Assembly: GCF_025628985.1 (NCBI RefSeq) | Contig: NZ_JAOTEM010000001.1 | Location: 434,001-498,000 of the forward strand | Direction of reading: 5' to 3' | DNA length: 64,000 nt | From: Chryseobacterium edaphi | Lineage (GTDB): Bacteria > Bacteroidota > Bacteroidia > Flavobacteriales > Weeksellaceae | Shown: positions 34,819 to 43,568 of the stretch, piece by piece | Layout of the letters: each line of letters begins with the position of its first letter | How positions within the stretch are numbered: position 1 is the first letter of the stretch | Made by a program: the position numbers and the translations under genes | Notes under the pieces: generated by a model | Told to the model about the DNA's origin: nothing | Databases searched by the model: none | Seen by the model: only the letters and a program-made list of their open reading frames with translations

Positions 34819-35622
34819 TTATTTTTTGATAAATTTAGATTTTACAGTGTTACCATCTGTAGTTTCTATAAGAAGATAATAAACTCCGGTTTGAAGTGTA
34901 GTGATATTAAAATTACTGTTCTCAACTTTTCCTGAAGCCACTTTTTGTCCTGCAGCAGAATAAATTTCAACGTTTTTAGGTTGTACTTTTCCAACAAATT
35001 GTAACGCAGAATTTTCTTCATTTACCGCAAATTTTAAGTTGTCTTTTAAAGAAAATAAATCAGACGTTCCCAAAGTAGCAGAATTGTATACCACATTATC
35101 AATCTGTATTGCTACGTGAGTAGATGAAGGGGTAAATTTAAAAACAATGTATGATGAATTTGAAGCGGGAATATTTACACTAATATTTTGAACTGCACCT
35201 ATGGTTGTTACATTTATAGCACTTCCGACAGGAACAAATGTTGACATATCTGCAGGGTTAGACGCCAATCCAATTTGAAGTGTACCCGGACCAGGCGATG
35301 GAGATACTAATGTAGTAGCAAAAGATAAAGTTTTATCTCCTGTAGGAGCTACAATTTGTGGTGCTATCAAATACGATGGTGTTACTGCATTATTACCGGC
35401 ATATGATTGTATAGTTTTATCTGCGTCACCTACCACAAGCATTCTGGGAGATACAGGAGGCATCGCTCCGGTCATAGGAGCAACTATTGCTGACCATCCG
35501 TTCTGAGGAAAGGTTGTATTACCTGCTGTAAAACTGTTAAAGTTTTCATTAAGTGTAGCCATCTGAGCATTTGCAGTAACTGCTGACAACATAAGAGCTC
35601 CAAAAAGTAATTTTAATTTCAT
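34819..35622 (-). CDS. T9SS-secreted protein with choice-of-anchor J-like (adhesin-type) domain
   Basis: 267 residues: signal peptide (KLKLLFGALMLSAVTANAQ), a jelly-roll domain (about 20-180) starting LNENFNSFTAGNTTFPQNGWSA, the pattern of choice-of-anchor J/cleaved-adhesin modules, and a T9SS-type C-terminal domain (about 195-267; NVEIYSAAGQKVASG, then LQTGVYYLLIETTDG). Related modules occur in gingipain haemagglutinin regions. The promoter carries the same Fur-like operator as the hmu operon, so it is probably made under iron limitation; heme or haemoprotein binding is a reasonable guess only. Confidence 0.8.
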   Translation of the reverse strand: MKLKLLFGALMLSAVTANAQMATLNENFNSFTAGNTTFPQNGWSAIVAPMTGAMPPVSPRMLVVGDADKTIQSYAGNNAVTPSYLIAPQIVAPTGDKTLSFATTLVSPSPGPGTLQIGLASNPADMSTFVPVGSAINVTTIGAVQNISVNIPASNSSYIVFKFTPSSTHVAIQIDNVVYNSATLGTSDLFSLKDNLKFAVNEENSALQFVGKVQPKNVEIYSAAGQKVASGKVENSNFNITTLQTGVYYLLIETTDGNTVKSKFIKK

Positions 35623-35645
35623 TTTTCTATTATTTAATTATGCCA

Positions 35646-35653
35646 CAAAATTA
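35646..35653 (-). promoter_or_regulatory. -7 box of the choice-of-anchor J gene
   Basis: TAATTTTG on the minus strand (TAnnTTTG), 23 nt upstream of the ATG; the Fur-like site starts 5 nt further upstream. Confidence 0.7.
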
Positions 35654-35658
35654 AACAT

Positions 35659-35681
35659 TTGTTTTTAATTGTTCTAAATAA
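35659..35681 (-). promoter_or_regulatory. Fur-like 23-bp operator, copy 2
   Basis: Minus strand TTATTT-N11-AAACAA, internal AGAACAATTAA; one arm mismatch from the consensus of the other two copies. Confidence 0.65.
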
Positions 35682-35825
35682 AACAATGATTTTTGTTCTG
35701 TTTTTTTATTTTAAATAAATAATAGACTATAATGATGCAGAATAAAAACTTTCAGATGGGAGTTATCATCATCGATATTTTGTTATCATTATGTTCTTGC
35801 TAAAAATCATATGATAAAATTTCAA

Positions 35826-35848
35826 TTATTTTTAATTATTCTAAATAA
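35826..35848 (+). promoter_or_regulatory. Fur-like 23-bp operator, copy 3 (hmu operon)
   Basis: TTATTT-N11-AAATAA, internal TTAATTATTCT. It covers the -33 region of the hmu promoter and ends 5 nt before the -7 box at 35854. Confidence 0.7.
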
Positions 35849-35853
35849 AGCAC

Positions 35854-35861
35854 TATATTTG
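35854..35861 (+). promoter_or_regulatory. -7 box of the hmu operon
   Basis: TATATTTG, a perfect TAnnTTTG, 17 nt upstream of the ATG of the TonB receptor gene. Confidence 0.75.
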
Positions 35862-35878
35862 TCGAAAATTTTGAGTTT

Positions 35879-38014
35879 ATGAAGAAGAAATTGCTTTCAA
35901 TCGTGTCATTATCAGCCATTTTTTGGATCAATGCACAGGAAAAAGATTCTCTAAATCAGAAAAAAATAGAAGAAGTTGTCATCACAGGACAATTTATGCA
36001 ACAGTCAATTAATAAATCAATTTATAAGGTTGAAGTAATTGATGCACAGCAAATTAAAAATATGGCTGTAACCAACGTTGCAGAAGTTCTAAATCAAAAT
36101 CTTAACATTTTAATAGAACCAAGCAGAGGTTCTGGAAATTCAAATGCAAGTATCATGGGATTGAGTGGTGAATACACCAAAATCCTTATCGATAATATTC
36201 CTGTCGTAAGTGACGAAGGTATGGGAAATCTGGTAGATCTTACCAAAATCAACGTCAATAATATTGAAAGAATTGAAGTCGTAAAAGGTTCTATGGGGGT
36301 TGAATACGGGAACAATGCAGTTGCAGGAGTTATCAATATCATTACAAAGAAAAACTACGGGAAGAAATTTACAGCAATTGCGTCTTTACAAGAAGAATCG
36401 GTTGGGAAAGATTACGACTGGTTCAAAAAAGGAAACGGTCGTCACATTCAGTCTTTAAATCTTGGTTATAAAATTAATGATAACTGGTCTATAACTGCAG
36501 ATATTAATCATAATGATTTTCAGGGATATAAAGGTATTCTGAACGGGTACAAATACTTCAGTGAAAATAACGATGGAAACCGCGGTTACGAATGGCAGCC
36601 AAAAGATATGTTAACCACCAACGGGACCATCAGATACGGAAAAGGTCACACAAGCTTCTTTTATAAATTAAATTACCTCACAGAAAAAATAAACTATTAC
36701 AATCCTCTAGTTGTCGAAGATTATCTAGGTGGTGGAAACAGAACCTACACTTCAGATGATATCGACTACAATACAGAAAGATGGATTCACCAGTTTAATA
36801 TTCAGACTAAATTAGGAAGAATCAATTACAACGGTGATTTTTCATACCAAAGTCAGGAAAGAAAATCTCAGAATTATCTTTACGATGTTCCCAACAGAAG
36901 AGAATTATCAAGAGACTCTGAAAAGACTTTCTATAAATCTGATGTCTTATATTCAAGAGGAATGTTCAGTAACTTTTTAAACAGTGAAAAAATCAATTTC
37001 CAGCTTGGTTACGAATTAGACAGAACAAAAGGTTTTGCCGACGCTACTACTTTTGAAAGCAATAATAACGGGAGAAACATTGAGAGATCAATCTTTAATT
37101 ATGCAAATTTCTTATCAGCAGAATGGAATGTTGTCGATTGGTTTTCATTACGTCCCGGTGTAAGATTAGCCTTGAGTGACAAGTTTGATTCTCAGTATAA
37201 TTATTCCACAACTTTCAGATTCAGGACATCAGAAAAATCAGATATCCGTACTGTTTTCGGAACTGCAAACAGATTCCCGACTTATGATGAGTTATATACT
37301 TATGTTGTAGACAATAATCACGATATCAGAGGAAATGAAAATCTGAAACCGGAAAAAGGATATTCAGCGAGTGTATTTTGGGATTATGCAACCACTTTGT
37401 CAAGCGATTGGAAGTTAAATTTCAGCGCATCGGCAATGTATCTTGATGTTCAGGACAGAATCGAAGATGTTGTGATCAACAACAGTCCTCTTCAAATTAC
37501 GTATCTGAATGTTGATAATTATAAATCTTTATTATTTGGAGGAGGTTTCAATGTAAGAAAAGGAGATTTGTCGTTCAATGCAGGAGTTTCAGTGATGGGA
37601 ATTTCACAGTCTCTGAACTCCGGAAATATTTCTTCTCCTAATGATTTTAATTATTATGCTGAAGCTAATTTAGCTGCTAATTATACCTTACCAAATATCA
37701 AAACTTTGTTCGCTCTTTATTACAAATATACAGGTGAACAGAGAAAATATACTTTAAGAACCAATGCTCAGGATCCGCAAGATCCGGGACAATATGTATT
37801 GGGTGAAATTGGTGATTTCAATATGCTGAATTTTACAGTAAGTCAGCCTTTTTTTAAAAACCATTTCGAGGTTAGTTTAGGAATCAAAAACATTTTTGAT
37901 GTTACAAGCATCAGAAATACAGTACAAGCTGGAGACGGCCACAATGGAGCAAGAGATCAACAGAACTTATTCTATGGCAGAAGCTATTTTGCCAGATTAA
38001 ATTATAATTTTTAA
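35879..38014 (+). CDS. hmuR: TonB-dependent heme receptor (HmuR-like)
   Basis: 711-residue outer-membrane receptor that imports heme using the TonB system. Signal peptide (KKKLLSIVSLSAIFWINAQ), TonB-box-like EEVVITGQF (about 31-39), plug domain (about 40-155; RIEVVKGSMGVEYGNNAVAGVINIITKK is the classic plug end), then a 22-strand barrel ending in YFARLNYNF with the C-terminal Phe. FRTSEKSDIRTVFGTANRFPTYDELY is the YRAP-like region of heme receptors. First gene of the hmu operon; hmuY follows 12 bp downstream. Confidence 0.92.
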   Translation: MKKKLLSIVSLSAIFWINAQEKDSLNQKKIEEVVITGQFMQQSINKSIYKVEVIDAQQIKNMAVTNVAEVLNQNLNILIEPSRGSGNSNASIMGLSGEYTKILIDNIPVVSDEGMGNLVDLTKINVNNIERIEVVKGSMGVEYGNNAVAGVINIITKKNYGKKFTAIASLQEESVGKDYDWFKKGNGRHIQSLNLGYKINDNWSITADINHNDFQGYKGILNGYKYFSENNDGNRGYEWQPKDMLTTNGTIRYGKGHTSFFYKLNYLTEKINYYNPLVVEDYLGGGNRTYTSDDIDYNTERWIHQFNIQTKLGRINYNGDFSYQSQERKSQNYLYDVPNRRELSRDSEKTFYKSDVLYSRGMFSNFLNSEKINFQLGYELDRTKGFADATTFESNNNGRNIERSIFNYANFLSAEWNVVDWFSLRPGVRLALSDKFDSQYNYSTTFRFRTSEKSDIRTVFGTANRFPTYDELYTYVVDNNHDIRGNENLKPEKGYSASVFWDYATTLSSDWKLNFSASAMYLDVQDRIEDVVINNSPLQITYLNVDNYKSLLFGGGFNVRKGDLSFNAGVSVMGISQSLNSGNISSPNDFNYYAEANLAANYTLPNIKTLFALYYKYTGEQRKYTLRTNAQDPQDPGQYVLGEIGDFNMLNFTVSQPFFKNHFEVSLGIKNIFDVTSIRNTVQAGDGHNGARDQQNLFYGRSYFARLNYNF

Positions 38015-38026
38015 ATAAATTAAAAA

Positions 38027-39112
38027 ATGAAAAAAATACTATTTTGCTTATTAGTAGGCGCTTCATTCATTTCTCAGTCGTGTATTAATGACAACGAAGA
38101 TCCTGTAACAGTGGCACCATCAGACGGAGCAAGAGTTGATCCGAATGTTGGAGGAGCAACACAGCCCAACCAGGTTTGGTTTGACTTGGGAACAGATACT
38201 GAAGTTCTTACCAAAAGAACAGACTGGGATCTTGCTTTATATTCAGGAAATGAGTTTAAAGTAGTTTTAAATTCATCAATTATGATGGCAGCAGGTAAAA
38301 TTGCTAATGCTACAAACATTGATGCTGTGACTGAAGCAAGCGTTGCCACATTGAAAAATCAGGTGCAGGTTGCCGATTTTAATCCTGCCAACGTTGCATA
38401 TATCGATGATGTAAATGGTGATTTTCCTGCAGGATATACTGCAATTGAAGAAATCAAAGCAAACGAATCCGATAATGCAGTCTATCTTGTCAACATGGGT
38501 AAAGAAATTTACACAGGGACAGTTCCTACAGGTTCAGTGGCAACTGGTGGTGACAGCAGAGGCTGGATGAAAGTCCAGATTGCAAGAACAGCAACAGGAT
38601 ATAAAGTAAAATATGCAGAACTAAGTTCTACAACTCATAAAGAATTAAGCATCAATAAAAATGCTGCATATAACTACAATTTTGTGAGCTTAAAAAACAA
38701 CAAAGAATTATTTATTCAACCTGAAAAAAAGAAATGGGACATCTGTTTTACTGTTTTCACAAACACAATTACAGGAGCCGGAAGTTATATCTATGCTGAT
38801 TTTGTGACAATCAATAATGTAGGTGGAGCAGCAGCTTACGAAATTATCGTTCCGTCAACATCTTCGGGAGTTGAAGCCTTTACCAATTTCAAAACTTCAG
38901 ATATTGATCAGTCTAAATTTATTCACAATGATCAGAGAATCATTGGTGCAAACTGGAGAAATCCTGTTGGAACGAATGGTCTTGAAGTGTATGGTGACCG
39001 TTTTTATGTTGTAAAAGATGCCGAAGGTTTCTATTTTAAACTGAGATTTACAAGATTGACCAACACCGCAGGAGAGAGAGGAAGACCTCAATTTGAATAC
39101 AAACCGCTTTAA
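38027..39112 (+). CDS. hmuY: HmuY family heme-binding lipoprotein
   Basis: 361 residues with a lipoprotein signal (KKILFCLLVGASFISQSC; Cys about 19), followed by Asp/Pro-rich linker and HmuY beta modules (NQVWFDLGTDTEVLTKRTDWDLALYSG; later RGWMKVQIARTATGYKVKYAEL and KKWDICFTVFTNTI). HmuY lipoproteins of Bacteroidota take heme from host haemoproteins and pass it to HmuR. Position directly after the receptor gene supports the call. The protein is longer than P. gingivalis HmuY (about 216 aa), apparently with a duplicated module. Confidence 0.9.
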   Translation: MKKILFCLLVGASFISQSCINDNEDPVTVAPSDGARVDPNVGGATQPNQVWFDLGTDTEVLTKRTDWDLALYSGNEFKVVLNSSIMMAAGKIANATNIDAVTEASVATLKNQVQVADFNPANVAYIDDVNGDFPAGYTAIEEIKANESDNAVYLVNMGKEIYTGTVPTGSVATGGDSRGWMKVQIARTATGYKVKYAELSSTTHKELSINKNAAYNYNFVSLKNNKELFIQPEKKKWDICFTVFTNTITGAGSYIYADFVTINNVGGAAAYEIIVPSTSSGVEAFTNFKTSDIDQSKFIHNDQRIIGANWRNPVGTNGLEVYGDRFYVVKDAEGFYFKLRFTRLTNTAGERGRPQFEYKPL

Positions 39113-39136
39113 TAAATCAAATAATAATTAATAAAA

Positions 39137-40015
39137 ATGAAAAAATTCATTCTTGCAGTTTCTGTACTTGCAGCAGTATATTCTTGTAAAAAAGAAACTT
39201 CAAAACCAACTGAAAATAAAACCGAAGTTTCTTCTGAAACTCCGAAAACCAATAATAAAATCGTTACTCTCAACGGAGGAATTACAGAAATTGTAAGCGC
39301 TCTAGGTCACGAAAAAGAAATCGTTGCAACAGACGTTACAAGTACTTATCCTGAATCTTTAAAAACTTCTGCTGAAAATTTAGGTCATGTAAGATCAATT
39401 ACAATAGAGCCTATTATGGCAGTATCTCCAACTTTGATTTTAGCTTCTGACAAAGATATCAATCCTGAACTGATGGGTAAAATCAAAGCTTCAGGAATCA
39501 AAACTGAAACTTTCAAGCAGGAATATACAGTTGCCGGAACTAAAAAATTAATTGCTGATGTTGCAAAAGCTGTCGGAAATGCTGATTATCAGAAATTAAA
39601 CGATAAAATTGATGCTGATTTAAAGCAGGTTCAGCCTATTGCTAAAAAACCAAAAGTTCTGTTCATCTATGCAAGAGGAAATATGATGATGGTTTCAGGT
39701 AAAAATACGCCAATGGCAGCATTGATCGGTCTTGCAGGAGGTGAAAATGCAATCAATGATTTTGAAGATTTCAAACCTTTAACTCCGGAAGCGGTGGTGA
39801 AAGCAAATCCTGATGTATTGTTCTTTTTCACAAGCGGTTTAGAAGGTTCAGGAGGAAATGAAGGCGCTCTTAAAATGCCGGGAGTTTCTCAGACCAACGC
39901 AGGTAAAAACAAGAAGATTATTGCTATGGATGGTGGCCTGGTTTCAGGTTTCGGACCAAGATTAGGTGAGGCTGCAGTTGCATTAAACAAACTTTTAGTT
40001 GAAAACACAAAGTAA
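39137..40015 (+). CDS. hmuT: heme ABC transporter substrate-binding lipoprotein
   Basis: 292-residue periplasmic heme-binding protein of the HmuT/ChuT type. Lipobox AVYSC (Cys 17), Lys/Thr/Glu-rich linker, then the type III binding-protein fold: VTLNGGITEIVSALGHEKEIVATDVTSTYPESL, connecting helix region, FIYARGNMMMVSGKNTPMAALIGLAGG. Third gene of the operon, 24 bp after hmuY; its end overlaps the permease gene by 17 bp. Confidence 0.93.
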   Translation: MKKFILAVSVLAAVYSCKKETSKPTENKTEVSSETPKTNNKIVTLNGGITEIVSALGHEKEIVATDVTSTYPESLKTSAENLGHVRSITIEPIMAVSPTLILASDKDINPELMGKIKASGIKTETFKQEYTVAGTKKLIADVAKAVGNADYQKLNDKIDADLKQVQPIAKKPKVLFIYARGNMMMVSGKNTPMAALIGLAGGENAINDFEDFKPLTPEAVVKANPDVLFFFTSGLEGSGGNEGALKMPGVSQTNAGKNKKIIAMDGGLVSGFGPRLGEAAVALNKLLVENTK

Positions 40016-41039
40016 ATTATACTTTTACATTATATTAAGTACCATACTGCTTTTTTTGATAGCAGTGTGGTCGCTTAATACTGGGGTTTACGACTTCGCG
40101 GGTAAATCGGCATTTGAGGTTTTAGGAAAAGTAATTCAGGGAGATACTGATGTTTCATTAAGTGACAAATACATTGTCTGGGAGGTAAGAGCTTCCAGAA
40201 TTGTAATGGCCATTCTTATTGGCAGTATGCTATCAGTTTCAGGAACGAGTTTACAGGGATTATTCAAAAATCCTTTGGCAACGGGAGATTTGATTGGTCT
40301 TACATCAGGAGCAACTTTAATGGCTGCCATCACAATTGTTTTAGGAAGACATTTCAGAGAGTTTCTTCCTGAGGCGGTACAGTTTTCATTGGTAGGCATC
40401 GCTGCATTTATAGGATCACTTCTCGCTATGCTTTTGGTGTACAGAATTTCCACAAGTGGTGGAAAAACCAATGTAGTCATGATGCTGTTGACGGGAGTTG
40501 CGATTTCTGCAATCGGTTTTTCTTTAGTAGGCTTTCTTATTTATATATCAAAAGACGATCAACTAAGAGATCTCACTTTCTGGAATATGGGTAGTCTTGC
40601 TGCTGCAACATGGACTAAGAATGCTATTTTAGCCATTGTACTCGTTTTTTCATTTAGTATTTTAATGCCGAAAGGAAAGGCTTTGAATGCAATGATGTTG
40701 GGTGAAAGAGATGCACAGCATTTAGGAATCAATGTCGAAAAGCTAAAGAAACAAATCATCATCATTACTGCATTAATGGTAGGATCCTGCGTAGCATTTT
40801 CCGGAACCATCGGTTTTGTAGGGTTGATTGTTCCTTATATATTAAGACTTTTGTTTAAATCAAATTATGCTTTCATCTTACCATTATCAGCAATTTGTGG
40901 AAGTATATTATTATTGACCGCCGATACATTCAGCAGAAGTATAGTAGAGCCTTCGGAGCTCCCGATCGGGATTCTTACTGCGATGATGGGTGCACCTATT
41001 TTTATTGCAATTTTAATGAAATTTAAAAAGTCAATGTAA
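39999..41039 (+). CDS. hmuU: heme ABC transporter permease
   Basis: 346-residue FecCD-type permease with about ten membrane helices, which carries heme across the inner membrane. Seen: EVRASRIVMAILIGSMLSVSGTSLQGLFKNPLATGDLIG, LRDLTFWNMGSLA, GTIGFVGLIVPYILRLL and ELPIGILTAMMGAPIFIAIL, the conserved family blocks. The start is TTG at 39999, inside the 3' end of hmuT; no nearby in-frame ATG exists. It overlaps the next gene by one base (TAATG). Confidence 0.94.
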   Translation: MKTQSKLYFYIILSTILLFLIAVWSLNTGVYDFAGKSAFEVLGKVIQGDTDVSLSDKYIVWEVRASRIVMAILIGSMLSVSGTSLQGLFKNPLATGDLIGLTSGATLMAAITIVLGRHFREFLPEAVQFSLVGIAAFIGSLLAMLLVYRISTSGGKTNVVMMLLTGVAISAIGFSLVGFLIYISKDDQLRDLTFWNMGSLAAATWTKNAILAIVLVFSFSILMPKGKALNAMMLGERDAQHLGINVEKLKKQIIIITALMVGSCVAFSGTIGFVGLIVPYILRLLFKSNYAFILPLSAICGSILLLTADTFSRSIVEPSELPIGILTAMMGAPIFIAILMKFKKSM

Positions 41040-41809
41040 TGATCAAGGCACAGCAAATCAATTACAGGCATAAAGAATTTTTCATCCTTAACGAAGTGGA
41101 TGTCACACTTGGCTTTGGCGAATTTTTAGCCATCGTTGGTCCTAATGGAGCGGGAAAATCAAGTCTGCTAAGTATTTTGGCAAATGAAGTGAAAACCAGG
41201 CAGCAGATTTTATTTAAAGATAAAAATATCAGCGACTGGAAAATGACTGAAATTTCCAAACATAAAGCGAAATTTTCACAGCATAACTCCAATGATATTC
41301 CTCTTGAAGTGAAAGATATTGTGATGATGGGGCGTTATCCTTATTTTGATGCTCAGCCAAAAGCCGAAGATCTGCAGGCAACAAACGAAATGATGTTTGA
41401 GACTGATGTTTATCACCTGAAAGACAGAGAATACAATACATTGTCGGGTGGCGAAAAACAACGCGTGCATTTGTCAAGAGTTTTGGCACAGTTGCAGAAC
41501 GAAATCACTCAAAAATTGCTTTTTTTAGATGAGCCTCTGAACAATCTGGATGTAAAACATCAATACAAAGCTTTAGAAATCATTAAGAATTTCACAAAAA
41601 AAGAAAATTCTGCGGTTGTAGTTCTTCATGATCTCAACCTTGCTGCTCAGTATGCAGACAAAATTTTGCTGATGAAATCTGGAAAAGTAGCTGCTTACGG
41701 AACTCCGCAAGAGGTTTTCACTGCTGAAAATATCAGTGAAGCATACAATTTTCCCTGCACGATTTGTGACCATCCGATCACCAATAACCCGATGATTATT
41801 TTTGGATAA
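41039..41809 (+). CDS. hmuV: heme ABC transporter ATP-binding protein
   Basis: 256-residue ABC ATPase powering HmuTU. Walker A GPNGAGKSS (about 35-43), Q-loop region KHKAKFSQHNS, signature LSGGEKQRVHLSR, Walker B KLLFLDEPLNNLD, H-loop VVLHDLNLAAQYADKI. HmuV-type C-terminus ends CDHPITNNPMIIFG. Starts with a TAATG overlap on hmuU, so the two are translationally coupled. Confidence 0.95.
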   Translation: MIKAQQINYRHKEFFILNEVDVTLGFGEFLAIVGPNGAGKSSLLSILANEVKTRQQILFKDKNISDWKMTEISKHKAKFSQHNSNDIPLEVKDIVMMGRYPYFDAQPKAEDLQATNEMMFETDVYHLKDREYNTLSGGEKQRVHLSRVLAQLQNEITQKLLFLDEPLNNLDVKHQYKALEIIKNFTKKENSAVVVLHDLNLAAQYADKILLMKSGKVAAYGTPQEVFTAENISEAYNFPCTICDHPITNNPMIIFG

Positions 41810-41811
41810 AT

Positions 41812-42462
41812 ATGGAAAAAGATCAACTTAAAATATTAGCCGAAAATCTTGCCAATCCGCAAGGTGAAAAAGGTATCGAAATTGGCGAAATGATGAATGC
41901 CACCAATATCGGGATGACGCTCGAAAGTATTCATGCTTTGTTGATAGAAGACAACGAATACATTCTCGAGATCGGTCACGGAAACGCCGGTCATCTGAAA
42001 AGTTTTTTAAAGATTGCTAAAGATTTAAAATACACAGGCATTGATATTTCCGAAACCATGCACAATGAAGCTCAAAAATTAAATTCAGATTTTAAAGATC
42101 AGGCAGATTTTGTGTTGTATGAAGGCGAAAAATTTCCTTTCGAAGATGAGGTTTTTGATAAAATATTTACAGTCAACACCGTTTATTTCTGGAAAGAACC
42201 TGTTGAATATTTAAATGAAATTTACAGGGTTTTGAAAGATACCGGAACCTTCGTTCTCACATTCGGACAGCGTGATTTTATGGAAAAATTGCCTTTCACA
42301 GAATACAATTTTAAGCTTTACAATAATGACGAGATGGAAGAATTGATTTCAAAAAGTCATTTTAAAAGAATGAAAATCTCCGAAAAGGAAGAAGAAATAA
42401 AAAGCAAAACCGGAGACGAATTAATCAAAAGAATTTACACAGTTTTAACCATAAAAAAATAA
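41812..42462 (+). CDS. class I SAM-dependent methyltransferase in the heme operon
   Basis: 216-residue cytosolic methyltransferase: motif I as LEIGHGNAGHLKSFLK (about 46-61), TGIDISETMHNEA, FPFEDEVFDKIFTVNTVYFW, and NEIYRVLKDTGTFVLTFG. Located 2 bp after hmuV and 4 bp before hmuS, so firmly part of the heme operon. Its substrate is unknown. A link to heme breakdown (some anaerobic heme-opening enzymes are methyltransferases of another fold) is possible but speculative. Confidence 0.85.
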   Translation: MEKDQLKILAENLANPQGEKGIEIGEMMNATNIGMTLESIHALLIEDNEYILEIGHGNAGHLKSFLKIAKDLKYTGIDISETMHNEAQKLNSDFKDQADFVLYEGEKFPFEDEVFDKIFTVNTVYFWKEPVEYLNEIYRVLKDTGTFVLTFGQRDFMEKLPFTEYNFKLYNNDEMEELISKSHFKRMKISEKEEEIKSKTGDELIKRIYTVLTIKK

Positions 42463-42466
42463 AATA

Positions 42467-43495
42467 ATGAGCACATTAGTTAACGAACTGAAAGAAAAAT
42501 GGGAAGCTCTGAAAGCAGAAAATCCACATTTGAGAATAAGAAATGCCGCAGAACAGTTAGGTGTAAGCGAAGCAGAATTATTATTAACTAACGTAGGTGA
42601 AGAAGTTACCGTTCTGAAACCTGAATTTGCCAACATCTTAACAGAAGTTGAAAAATTAGGAAAAGTAATGGCACTTACCAGAAACGATGAGTGTGTACAC
42701 GAGAGAAAAGGAACTTATCTGAATGGTGATTTCAGCAGTCCTCACGCACAGCTTTTCGTAGGTGAAGATATTGACCTGAGAATCTTTATGAATCACTGGA
42801 AATTTGCTTTTGCAGTAGTCGAAGGTGACAGAAAAAGCCTTCAGTTCTTCGGAAAAGACGGTTTGGCGCTTCACAAAATATATTTGACGAAAGACAGCAA
42901 CGTTGAAGCTTTCGATCCTATCGTGGCTCAGTTTAAAGCTGAAAATCAAGCTGAAACTTTTGAGTTCGAAACAGCAGCTCCCAAAGCTCCGGAAAAGGAC
43001 GATTCAGAAATTGATGCTGAAGGTTTTAAAAAAGCTTGGACTGAATTGAAAGATACTCACGATTTCTTTATGATGACCAGAAAATTCGGAGTTTCAAGAA
43101 CTCAGGCTTTGAGACTGGCTCCTGAAGGATATGCTAAAAAGATCGATACTTCTAAAGTAGTTAACGTTCTTGAAGATGCTTCTGAAAAAAATCTTCCGAT
43201 CATGATTTTCGTGGGGAACAGAGGAATTATTCAGATTCATACAGGTGAGGTGAAAAAAACAATGTGGCATCAGCAATGGTTCAACGTGATGGATCCTGAT
43301 TTCAACTTACACTTAGATGTTACCAAAATCGCTGAAGCTTGGATCGTGAAAAAACCGACTGAAGACGGTGAAGTAACTGCTATCGAAGTATTCAACAAAG
43401 AAGGTGATTTCATCGTTCAGTTTTTCGGAAAAAGAAAACCGGGAATCCCTGAATTGCAAGAATGGAAAGACCTTGTAGCAGATTTAGAAAAATAA
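42467..43495 (+). CDS. hmuS: hemin-degrading factor HmuS/ChuS-like
   Basis: 342-residue cytosolic heme-handling protein of the HemS/ChuS/HmuS family, built of two repeated halves (about 30-165 and 185-340). Seen: LRIRNAAEQLGVSEAELLL near the start, TRNDECVHERKGTY, and the second half FFMMTRKFGVSRTQALRLAPEGYAKKI with GNRGIIQIHTGEVKKT, the family repeat containing the likely heme-binding His. Members release iron from heme or store it. Last gene of the operon; a terminator follows. Confidence 0.94.
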   Translation: MSTLVNELKEKWEALKAENPHLRIRNAAEQLGVSEAELLLTNVGEEVTVLKPEFANILTEVEKLGKVMALTRNDECVHERKGTYLNGDFSSPHAQLFVGEDIDLRIFMNHWKFAFAVVEGDRKSLQFFGKDGLALHKIYLTKDSNVEAFDPIVAQFKAENQAETFEFETAAPKAPEKDDSEIDAEGFKKAWTELKDTHDFFMMTRKFGVSRTQALRLAPEGYAKKIDTSKVVNVLEDASEKNLPIMIFVGNRGIIQIHTGEVKKTMWHQQWFNVMDPDFNLHLDVTKIAEAWIVKKPTEDGEVTAIEVFNKEGDFIVQFFGKRKPGIPELQEWKDLVADLEK

Positions 43496-43512
43496 TTGAT
43501 AATTGATTTGTT

Positions 43513-43546
43513 AAAGGCCGTTTTGTTTTTTCAAGGCGGCTTTTTT
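43513..43546 (+). terminator. terminator of the hmu operon
   Basis: AAAGGCCGTTTTG / CAAGGCGGCTTT imperfect hairpin (wobbles and one bulge) followed by T6. Confidence 0.75.
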
Positions 43547-43568
43547 AATAATATCATAATAGAATAGG

